DNA from: Oscillospiraceae bacterium
Lineage (GTDB): Bacteria; Bacillota; Clostridia; Oscillospirales; Oscillospiraceae
Assembly (NCBI GenBank): GCA_017436955.1
Contig: JAFSCD010000001.1
Span: forward strand, 62,001-126,000
DNA length: 64,000 nucleotides
Direction of reading: 5' to 3'
Below are positions 40,218-47,241 of this stretch, piece after piece; positions within the stretch are counted from its first letter, which is position 1, and each line of letters begins with the position of its first letter. Under the pieces are notes generated by a model. It was not told the DNA's origin and searched no databases. It worked only from the letters and a program-made list of their open reading frames with translations. A program made the position numbers and the translations under genes.

Positions 40218-41483
40218 ATGATCCAAATTTATGAACTTATGCCGGGGGTAACCCTCCGTATTTTTGCCGACAGCCGCTTTAAGCAGGGCTGCCTGAGTTT
40301 CCACGTGGTAAGACTTATGGCGGCGCAGGAAACGGCGATGAACGCGCTGCTGCCTACGGTGCTGCTGCGGGGCGCAAGAGAGTATCCCGACCTGCGTGCC
40401 ATTACGCTGCATCTGGACGATCTGTACGGCGCGTCCGTCGGCGCGTCGGTGCGGCGTGTGGGCGATTACCAGACCACGGGGCTGCACTGCAGCTTTATGG
40501 AGGATCGCTATGCCATGGATGGCGATGAGATCCTGGCACCGATGGTGGACTTTCTGCGGCAGCTGCTTTTGGAGCCGGTGCTGGAGGACGGCGGCTTTTC
40601 CGCGGAATTTGTGGAAAGCGAAAAAAAGAATCTGATCTCTACCATTGATTCGGAGCTGAATGACAAGCGAATATACGCCAGCGCCCAGCTGCTGAAGACG
40701 ATGTGTCCCAGGGATGCCTTTGGTATTCCCCGTCTGGGCGACCGTGCCGGGGTGGAGCAGGTGGATGCCAAGTCGCTGTACCGGCATTATCAGCGGATTT
40801 TGAAGGAAAGCCGGATCGAGCTGTTCTACGTCGGCTCCGCCGCGCCGGAGAAGATCATACCGCTGCTGAAGGGAATGCTGGCGGGGATCGACAGATGTTA
40901 TGTAAACCTACCGGCGCAGACCGCCTTCCACGATGCCGGCGGTCACCACGCCCGGGAGGAAATGGATATTACCCAGAGCAAGCTCTGTATGGGCTTCACG
41001 ACCCCCATTACCAACCGAACTGAGGACTTCGCGGCGATGCAGCTGCTCAATACCATTTTCGGCGCCGGTATGACCTCCAAGCTGTTTGTCAACGTCCGGG
41101 AAAAGATGTCGCTGTGCTATTCCATCGGCTCCGGCTACTACAGCACCAAGGGCATCGTTACCGTTTCTGCCGGCATTGATTGCGCGCAGGAGGAAACGGT
41201 GCGCAGGGAAATTCTGCGCCAGCTGCAGCTTTGCAAGGACGGCTGCATCACGCAGGAGGAGCTTGCCGCTGCCCGTGAGGCGGTGCTGTCGGGCTTGAGA
41301 ACCGTTCACGATTCGCCCAGCGCCATCGAGGGCTACCACTCCACCGCCGCCATCAGCGGTCTGTGCCTGGAGCTGGAGGAATATCGCAGGGCGGTCCGGG
41401 TGGTCAGCATTGCGGATGTGGTGGCAGCGGCAAAGACGCTGCAGCTCCACTCCAGCTTTTTCCTGCAGGGGGTGGGTCGATGA
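40218..41483 (+). CDS. yfmF: M16-family peptidase-like protein YfmF
   Basis: 421 residues. M16 fold but without the HxxEH zinc site, so it is the non-catalytic partner of the following gene. LDDLYGASVGASVRRVGDYQ (about 68-87) and NTIFGAGMTSKLFVNVREK (about 278-296) are typical of YfmF. In B. subtilis YfmF/YfmH-type proteins have been linked to elongation factor P modification. AAGGAG lies 10 bases before the ATG. It overlaps yfmH by 4 bases. Confidence 0.85.
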   Translation: MIQIYELMPGVTLRIFADSRFKQGCLSFHVVRLMAAQETAMNALLPTVLLRGAREYPDLRAITLHLDDLYGASVGASVRRVGDYQTTGLHCSFMEDRYAMDGDEILAPMVDFLRQLLLEPVLEDGGFSAEFVESEKKNLISTIDSELNDKRIYASAQLLKTMCPRDAFGIPRLGDRAGVEQVDAKSLYRHYQRILKESRIELFYVGSAAPEKIIPLLKGMLAGIDRCYVNLPAQTAFHDAGGHHAREEMDITQSKLCMGFTTPITNRTEDFAAMQLLNTIFGAGMTSKLFVNVREKMSLCYSIGSGYYSTKGIVTVSAGIDCAQEETVRREILRQLQLCKDGCITQEELAAAREAVLSGLRTVHDSPSAIEGYHSTAAISGLCLELEEYRRAVRVVSIADVVAAAKTLQLHSSFFLQGVGR

Positions 41484-42754
41484 AAAAGCAATATTATGAA
41501 GGGCTGAACGAGACTCTCTTTACTGCAAAAATGGAAAACGGTCTGACGGTGCAGGTAGTGCCGAGACCCGGATTTTCCAGAAAGCTGGCCTATTTCGTCA
41601 CGGATTTCGGCTCCATCCACACGGAGTTTCTGCTGGACGGCGAGAAGATCGAGGTGCCGGCTGGCATCGCGCATTTTCTGGAGCACAAGATGTTCGAGCT
41701 GCCGGGTCGGGATGTCAGCGCGGAATTTGCCGCCCAGGGCGCCAATGTAAACGCCTTTACCAGCTATGATATGACCGCTTACTATTTCTCCTGCACGGAA
41801 AATTTCCTGCCCAATCTGCGGCTGCTGCTGGAGTTTGTGTCCACACCCTATTTTACCGGGGAAAGTGTAAACAAGGAGATCGGCATTATCGACCAGGAGA
41901 TCGGTATGAACGCGGATTCTCCGGAGCGGGTATTTGAAAACCTGATGCAGGCTATGTACGGAAGTCATCCCATCCGCGTTCCCATTCTGGGCAGCCGGGA
42001 AAGCATCCGCAAAATTACGCCGGAGCTGCTGTATCAATGCCACCGGGCATTCTATACTCCGGCGAATATGATCCTGTGCGTGGTGGGCGATGTGGATCCC
42101 CAGCAGGTTTTGGCAGTTGCCAAACAGGTGCTGGGCGACGAGAAAAAGGAGGCCGGCATCAAGCTGCGCCCCTGGCAGGAAGAAATGACCTGCGTGGAAA
42201 AGTATGTATCAATGCCCATGGAGGTGGCGATGCCCAGCTTCCAGCTTGGCTTCAAGTGCGAAAGCATCAGCACCGGCGTGGATGCGATCCGGCAGGAGAT
42301 CATCGGCGATCTGGCGGCAGAAGCTCTGTTCGGCGAATCGTCGGCGCTGTACCTGCAACTGTATGAGCAGGGGATCATTGACTCCTCTTTCGGCGGCGGC
42401 TTTGAAACTGTGGACGGCTGCGCGCTGCTGACCTGCGGCGGCGACAGCTATGAAGCGGAAACTGTCCGCCGTGCCATTTGGGATTACGCTGGAAAGCTGC
42501 TGGAAGCCGGGATCCCTGAAGCAGATCTGCTGCGGATGAAGCGCAGCGCATTGGGTCGCAGGATCCGGGATCTGGACAGCTTTGACTCCACCTGCTTCCG
42601 GCTGTGTGCCTATAAACTGTCAGAGTTTGACTATTTCTGCTTCCCGGCGGTGTATACGGAAGTAACTGCCCGGCAGGTGCTGGATTTTATCCAAAAAGTT
42701 GTAAAAGAAGAGCGCTGCGCGCTCTCTGTTATTGAACCCCGCAGGCAATCTTAA
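41480..42754 (+). CDS. yfmH: M16-family peptidase YfmH
   Basis: 424 residues. The inverted zinc motif H65-x2-E68-H69 in IAHFLEHKMFE, with a downstream glutamate in the NKEIGIIDQEIGM region (about 137-149), makes this the catalytic half of the YfmF/YfmH pair. The fold is two M16 domains (about 15-215 and 225-415). The ATG overlaps the yfmF stop. Followed after 12 bases by lgt. Confidence 0.88.
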   Translation: MKKQYYEGLNETLFTAKMENGLTVQVVPRPGFSRKLAYFVTDFGSIHTEFLLDGEKIEVPAGIAHFLEHKMFELPGRDVSAEFAAQGANVNAFTSYDMTAYYFSCTENFLPNLRLLLEFVSTPYFTGESVNKEIGIIDQEIGMNADSPERVFENLMQAMYGSHPIRVPILGSRESIRKITPELLYQCHRAFYTPANMILCVVGDVDPQQVLAVAKQVLGDEKKEAGIKLRPWQEEMTCVEKYVSMPMEVAMPSFQLGFKCESISTGVDAIRQEIIGDLAAEALFGESSALYLQLYEQGIIDSSFGGGFETVDGCALLTCGGDSYEAETVRRAIWDYAGKLLEAGIPEADLLRMKRSALGRRIRDLDSFDSTCFRLCAYKLSEFDYFCFPAVYTEVTARQVLDFIQKVVKEERCALSVIEPRRQS

Positions 42755-42766
42755 GGAGGAAACCCT

Positions 42767-43711
42767 ATGCTCAATCCCTATACCAAAATATCGTTCCCGT
42801 TTTTGGGTCTGGAGATCGATCCGATCCGTAGCTTTGAGATCGGACCGCTGTCTGTCCACATTTACGGCATTTTGATCGCTGTCGGTCTGATGCTGGCTGT
42901 GATCTATGCCTGGAAGCGCTGTAAGCAATTCGGCATCCGGGAAAACGACCTGACCGACGGTGTTCTCTGGATCGTGCCGCTGGCTGTGGTGTGCGCCCGG
43001 CTGTACTACTGCGCCTTTGAGTGGGATCAGTACCGGGATAACCCCATCAGCATCCTGCACATCTGGAATGGCGGTATTGCCATTTACGGTGGCGTGATCG
43101 GCGCGGCCATCGGCGTGGTGGTGCATTGTCTTGTGAAGAAGATCAAGATCCCGGCGCTGCTGGACTTGGTTGCGCTGGGCTTCCTGATCGGGCAGAGCCT
43201 GGGTCGCTGGGGCAATTTCTTCAACCGGGAAGCGTTTGGCAGCACAACGGATTTCTTCCTGCGGATGGGTCTTTTTAATTCCCAGACCAACGCCTGGGAG
43301 TACCATCATCCCACCTTCCTGTATGAGTCGGTGTGGAATCTTATCGGCTTCGTGCTGCTGCATTTTCTGTCGAAAAAGCGCAAGTATGACGGTCAGATCG
43401 CCCTGGGCTATGTGGCGTGGTACGGTCTGGGTCGTACATTCATTGAAGGTCTGCGGACGGACAGCCTTTACTGGGGTCCCTTCCGGGTCAGCCAGGTGCT
43501 GGCAGCCGTCAGCTGCATCACAGCCGTGGTGGTGCTGATGGTCATGTCCTTCCGGAAGCACAGCAGCGAAAAGCTCTTTGTCAATCAGGTGGCTGCCCCG
43601 CAGGAAGCCGAAGAAGACCTGGAAGAGGATGAAGAAGATATGGAAGAAGCGGAAGAAGATACGGAAGAAACGGAAGATTTCGAAGAAACCGAAGAGGAAA
43701 CCGAGGCATAA
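42767..43711 (+). CDS. lgt: Prolipoprotein diacylglyceryl transferase
   Basis: 314 residues with about seven helices. It moves diacylglycerol from phosphatidylglycerol to the lipobox cysteine. HIYGILIAVGLMLAVIYAW (first helix with the conserved H and Y), the key GRWGNFFNREAFG block (about 145-157, catalytic R) and HPTFLYESVWNL near 181-192 are present. The last 45 residues are almost only E, D, T and A, a long acidic tail absent from most Lgt proteins. AAGGAGGAAACCCT precedes the ATG. Confidence 0.95.
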   Translation: MLNPYTKISFPFLGLEIDPIRSFEIGPLSVHIYGILIAVGLMLAVIYAWKRCKQFGIRENDLTDGVLWIVPLAVVCARLYYCAFEWDQYRDNPISILHIWNGGIAIYGGVIGAAIGVVVHCLVKKIKIPALLDLVALGFLIGQSLGRWGNFFNREAFGSTTDFFLRMGLFNSQTNAWEYHHPTFLYESVWNLIGFVLLHFLSKKRKYDGQIALGYVAWYGLGRTFIEGLRTDSLYWGPFRVSQVLAAVSCITAVVVLMVMSFRKHSSEKLFVNQVAAPQEAEEDLEEDEEDMEEAEEDTEETEDFEETEEETEA

Positions 43712-43742
43712 TCCCACCTAAAAACGGTAAGGATGTGAAAAT

Positions 43743-45062
43743 ATGAAGATCAAGACCCGGCGAAAGACTTACGATGCGGTGATGGCGCTGCCCAAGGGCA
43801 AGCACCGCAAGCCCCGCAAGCCCAGCTTGCTGCTGCATACGGTGATCCGGGTGGCTTCTATGTTCGATTTGCTGGCGACCCAATTCACCTATACCAGCGA
43901 AGGCATGGAAAAGGTGGGCAGGCAGCCCTATCTGATCCTGATGAATCACTCCAGCTTCATCGACCTAATGATCGTATCCAAGATCTTTTATCCCAAGCCC
44001 TACGGCATCGTATGCACCAGCGACGGCTTCGTGGGCAAGGAGTGGCTGATGCGGTTTTTGGGCTGCATCCCCACCCAGAAATTCGTCAGCGATATTACCC
44101 TGATAAAGGATATGGAGTATATGCTGAAGGAAAAGAAGGCCAGCGTGCTGATGTACCCGGAGGCCAGCTATTCCTTTGACGGTACCGCAACGGCGCTGCC
44201 CAGAAAGATGGGCGTGCTGCTGAAAAAGCTGGGCGTGCCGGTGGTGAGCATTACCACCCACGGCGCCTTTGCCAGAGATCCGCTGTACAACTGCCTGCAA
44301 AAGCGGAAGGTAAAGGTCAGCGCGGATGTAAAATGCCTGCTGACGCCGGAGCAGATCAAGGGCAAGACCGTGGCGGAGCTGGATGCGATCCTGGATGAAG
44401 CCTTTTCCTTCGATAATTTCAAATGGCAGCAGGAGAACGGCATCGAGATCACGGAGAATTTCCGTGCCGACGGTCTGGAGCGGATCCTCTACAAGTGCCC
44501 CCATTGCGGCGCGGAAGGGGAGATGGAAGGCAAGGGCATTTTGCTCACCTGCCACCACTGCGGCAAGCAGTGGGAGCTGACGGAAAAGGGCTTCCTGCAG
44601 GCGCTTACGGGCGAGACTGAATATCCCCACATCCCGGATTGGTACGCCTGGGAGCGGTCGCAGGTGCGTGCGGAGCTGGAAAGCGGCGCATATAAAATGG
44701 AAGATGATGTGGATATCGGCATCATCGTGGATTTTAAGGCCATTTATATGGTGGGCAGCGGTCGGCTGCGCCACGATAGTCAGGGTTTTACCCTTACCGG
44801 CTGCGACGGAAAGCTGCAATACAGCCAACCGCCGCTGGCGTGCTACGGACTTTATGCCGATTACTATTGGTATGAAAAGGCGGATGTGATCTGCATTGGC
44901 AATCAGGATGCGCTGTACTACTGTTTCCCCAAGGGCAATACCCCCGTTGCCAAGGTGCGTATGGCAACGGAGGAGCTGTATAAGATGAAAAAGGCCAACA
45001 AAAAAGCCTCCCTTGTGCAAAGGGAGGTGGATTCGCCGCAGGCGAATACGGAGGGATTGTAA
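43743..45062 (+). CDS. Lysophospholipid acyltransferase (PlsC-like) with zinc ribbon
   Basis: 439 residues, almost twice the length of PlsC. The N-terminal half has the acyltransferase motif NHSSFID (H69-x4-D74) and PEASYSFDG near 140-148. A zinc ribbon CPHC...CHHC follows near 252-276 and then a beta-rich C-terminal region of unknown role. It probably acylates a glycerophosphate lipid. The final 19 residues (KASLVQREVDSPQANTEGL) and the stop codon are encoded by a family A repeat copy, so the original end has been replaced. Confidence 0.85.
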   Translation: MKIKTRRKTYDAVMALPKGKHRKPRKPSLLLHTVIRVASMFDLLATQFTYTSEGMEKVGRQPYLILMNHSSFIDLMIVSKIFYPKPYGIVCTSDGFVGKEWLMRFLGCIPTQKFVSDITLIKDMEYMLKEKKASVLMYPEASYSFDGTATALPRKMGVLLKKLGVPVVSITTHGAFARDPLYNCLQKRKVKVSADVKCLLTPEQIKGKTVAELDAILDEAFSFDNFKWQQENGIEITENFRADGLERILYKCPHCGAEGEMEGKGILLTCHHCGKQWELTEKGFLQALTGETEYPHIPDWYAWERSQVRAELESGAYKMEDDVDIGIIVDFKAIYMVGSGRLRHDSQGFTLTGCDGKLQYSQPPLACYGLYADYYWYEKADVICIGNQDALYYCFPKGNTPVAKVRMATEELYKMKKANKKASLVQREVDSPQANTEGL

Positions 45063-45119
45063 CAACCCCTCAGTCAAAAATCAAAGATTTTTACCAGCCC
45101 CCTTTACGCAAGGGGGCCT
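45004..45119. repeat. Family A inverted-repeat element, gene-less copy 5
   Basis: Left arm AGCCTCCCTTGTGCAAAGGG..., hairpin TTCGCCgcaGGCGAA, CGGAGGGATTGT; right arm CCCCTCAGTC, hairpin AAATC...GATTT, CCAGCCCCCTT...AAGGGGGCC. It encodes the last residues of the acyltransferase, and its terminal hairpin plus T run (45095-45124) is a terminator for both convergent genes. Confidence 0.8.
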
Positions 45120-45122
45120 TTT

Positions 45123-46037
45123 TTATAGACTTGCCAGATATTCTTCGGCGTAGTGAGCTGCCATGGCGCCATCGGAAACAGCGGTTACCACCTGCCGCAG
45201 TACCTTGGTGCGGACATCGCCCACGGCAAATACGCCGGGGATGCTGGTCTCGGTGGATTCGCCGGCGATGATATAGCCGCTTTCGTCCATGGAAAGCTGC
45301 CCGGAAAACAGACCCGTAATGGGAGCGCGTCCGATGCTGACGAAAATTCCGTCACATTCCAGCGTGGATTCCGCGCCGGTTTGGGTGTCGCGCAGCGTAA
45401 GACCGGTGAGCTTGCCATCGTGCAGAAGCGCTGCCACCTGGCTGTTCCAGCGAAATTCCACATTGGGCGTGCGCTGAAGCTGTGCGTGGTACACCTGGGT
45501 GGCACGAAGCTGATCCCGGCGGTGGATCAAAATGACCTTTTCGGCAATACGGCTCAACTGTAGCGCATCCGCCACGGCGGTGTTGCCGCCGCCGATGACC
45601 GCTACGGTCTTGCCCCGATAGCGCATACCGTCGCAGGCGGCGCAGTAGTTCACGCCCCTGCCGACCAGCGCCTTTTCCTCCGGCAGACCCAATGCTTTGG
45701 GGTCAGCGCCGGTGGCGATGACGACGGTCTTGCCGTAAAAGGTGCCTTCACTGGTGACGATCTGCTTTTCTTTGCCCTTCAGGTTGACGGCGGTGACCTC
45801 CGCCAGAATGGTTTGCGCGCCGAAGCGCTCGGCCTGCTGCTGCATCTGCTCGCCAAGCTGAAAGCCGTCGATGCCATCCTGAAAGCCGGGATAATTGTCG
45901 ATCTGTGTGGTCAGCGCCATTTGCCCGCCGGCAGACAGCTTCTCCAGAACGGCTACCTGCAGACCGGCTCTGGCGGCGTACAGCGCGGCAGTATATCCGC
46001 CCGGTCCTCCGCCGATGATGATCATATCGTAGGTCAT
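45123..46037 (-). CDS. trxB: Thioredoxin reductase
   Basis: 304 residues. FAD-binding GGGPGGYTAALYAARAG near the start, redox centre CAACDG near 132-137 (usual CATCDG) and NADPH-binding GGGNTAVADAL near 148-158. It reduces thioredoxin with NADPH. GGGGTG lies 6 bases before the ATG at 46037; a GTG 9 bases upstream overlaps the trxA stop and is a possible alternative start. Second gene of trxA-trxB. Confidence 0.94.
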   Translation of the reverse strand: MTYDMIIIGGGPGGYTAALYAARAGLQVAVLEKLSAGGQMALTTQIDNYPGFQDGIDGFQLGEQMQQQAERFGAQTILAEVTAVNLKGKEKQIVTSEGTFYGKTVVIATGADPKALGLPEEKALVGRGVNYCAACDGMRYRGKTVAVIGGGNTAVADALQLSRIAEKVILIHRRDQLRATQVYHAQLQRTPNVEFRWNSQVAALLHDGKLTGLTLRDTQTGAESTLECDGIFVSIGRAPITGLFSGQLSMDESGYIIAGESTETSIPGVFAVGDVRTKVLRQVVTAVSDGAMAAHYAEEYLASL

Positions 46038-46042
46038 TTTGT

Positions 46043-46363
46043 TCACCCCAGATTTTTGTGAATGAAAGCGTCGATAGCGGCCTTGGATTCCGGTGCCACC
46101 ACGGTGTCCAGCACCTTGCCGTCCTTATAGAGGATCAGCGTGGGGATAACCTCGATGTTCTGCTGATGCGCCAGCAGAGCCTCCTCGTCGATGTTTACCT
46201 TTGCCACCAGCAGCTTGTCGCCGTATTCCTCGGCGATCTTTTCGTAAGCGGGACCGATCCGGCGGCAGTAGCCGCACCAGGGTGCCCAGTAGTCCACCAG
46301 AATTGCTTTTCCTGCGCCCAGCGCCTCGGTAAATTGTTGATGATTCAAATTAACAGCTGCCAT
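46043..46363 (-). CDS. trxA: Thioredoxin with CGYC active site
   Basis: 106 residues, normal length. The active site is WAPWCGYCRRIGP (about 25-37): CGYC replaces the near-universal CGPC of thioredoxin 1; Y in this place is seen in disulfide isomerase/DsbC-type proteins and tends to make the site more oxidising. The cis-proline VIPT is present near 70-73. AAAGGAGCTGGCAAAA precedes the ATG at 46363. First gene of trxA-trxB, with a promoter that has an upstream Crp/Fnr-like palindrome. Confidence 0.92.
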   Translation of the reverse strand: MAAVNLNHQQFTEALGAGKAILVDYWAPWCGYCRRIGPAYEKIAEEYGDKLLVAKVNIDEEALLAHQQNIEVIPTLILYKDGKVLDTVVAPESKAAIDAFIHKNLG

Positions 46364-46394
46364 TTTTGCCAGCTCCTTTCTTGTTTTTTTCTTT

Positions 46395-46435
46395 AGTATA
46401 TCCACCTGAATGATTTTCTTCTGTGATTTTGTCAC
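46395..46435 (-). promoter_or_regulatory. trxA promoter with Crp/Fnr-type operator
   Basis: On the minus strand the palindrome GTGAC-AAA-ATCAC (46435-46423) lies 22 bp before TATACT (46400-46395). There is no good -35. The predicted start near 46388 places the palindrome centre at about -41, the class II activator position. The same layout occurs upstream of the flavodiiron gene (47171-47210). Confidence 0.65.
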
Positions 46436-46465
46436 CATAATATGTACAAATCTGTGTTTCTCGTG

Positions 46466-46471
46466 TATAAT
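46466..46471 (+). promoter_or_regulatory. Probable -10 of the Crp/Fnr gene
   Basis: TATAAT at 46466-46471, without a clear -35. The palindrome at 46423-46435 would be centred near -49 from this start, so the regulator may also control itself. Confidence 0.45.
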
Positions 46472-46503
46472 AACAAAAACGGCAGCGAAAGGCGGTGCAG
46501 GAA

Positions 46504-47163
46504 ATGGAATTTACAGGGTATCTTCCAATTTGGGAAAAGCTGACTCGGGAGCAGCAGGATCGGATCGCCCAGGTCATCGAGTTCCACACGGTCAAAAAAG
46601 GAACCCATATCCACGACAGCAGTGCCCAGTGTTTGGGGTTGGTGCTGATCAAGAGCGGTCAGCTCCGGGCGTACATTCTGTCGGAGGATGGCAGAGAGAT
46701 CACCATTGGGCGAATGTTTGAGTATGATGTGAGCCTGCTCAGCGCCTCCTGCGTAATGCCGGATCTGCAGTTCAATGTGATGATCGAGGCGGAAAAGGAT
46801 ACGCAATTCTGGAGCATCCCTGCCTGCCTTTTCAAGAATTTGATGGACGAATCCCTGGCGGTGTCCAATTACGCGCGTAATCTGCTCAGCAGCAATTTCT
46901 CGGATCTGATGTGGCTGATGGAGCAGATCATGTGGAAGAGCTTTGACAAGCGGCTGGCAGGCTTCCTGCTGGAGGAAATGCAGCTGGAGGGAAGCAGCAT
47001 ACTGAAGATCACCCACGAGAAGATCGCCGCCCACATGGGCACAGCCCGGGAGGTGGTTACCCGGATGCTGCGGTATTTCCAGAATGAAGGTATGGTGCGG
47101 CTGACCCGGGGTACCATTGAGATCCTTTCGCAGGAAAAGCTGGAAGATCTAAGCGATACATAA
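46504..47163 (+). CDS. Crp/Fnr-family transcriptional regulator
   Basis: 219 residues. N-terminal cyclic-nucleotide-binding-like beta barrel (about 20-125), dimer helix (about 125-150) and C-terminal winged helix with ITHEKIAAHMGTAREVVTRMLRYFQNEGMV (about 165-194, quoted by position; recognition helix around TAREVVTRML). No Fnr-type N-terminal cysteine cluster, and no cAMP-binding arginine pattern that I can confirm; cysteines at about 43, 81 and 109 could sense redox state. It lies between trxA-trxB and the flavodiiron gene, both with matching palindromes, so it is the likely activator of both. Confidence 0.87.
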   Translation: MEFTGYLPIWEKLTREQQDRIAQVIEFHTVKKGTHIHDSSAQCLGLVLIKSGQLRAYILSEDGREITIGRMFEYDVSLLSASCVMPDLQFNVMIEAEKDTQFWSIPACLFKNLMDESLAVSNYARNLLSSNFSDLMWLMEQIMWKSFDKRLAGFLLEEMQLEGSSILKITHEKIAAHMGTAREVVTRMLRYFQNEGMVRLTRGTIEILSQEKLEDLSDT

Positions 47164-47170
47164 AAAGTTC

Positions 47171-47210
47171 GTGATTTCATCACAGAATGAATGTAAAATA
47201 GGTGTATACT
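47171..47210 (+). promoter_or_regulatory. Flavodiiron gene promoter with Crp/Fnr-type operator
   Basis: Palindrome GTGAT-TTC-ATCAC (47171-47183), 21 bp, TATACT (47205-47210). The -35 position (ACAGAA) is poor. The predicted start near 47217 places the palindrome centre at about -40. Confidence 0.68.
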
Positions 47211-47241
47211 ATAGGTATAACCGATAGCAAGGAGAATGACT

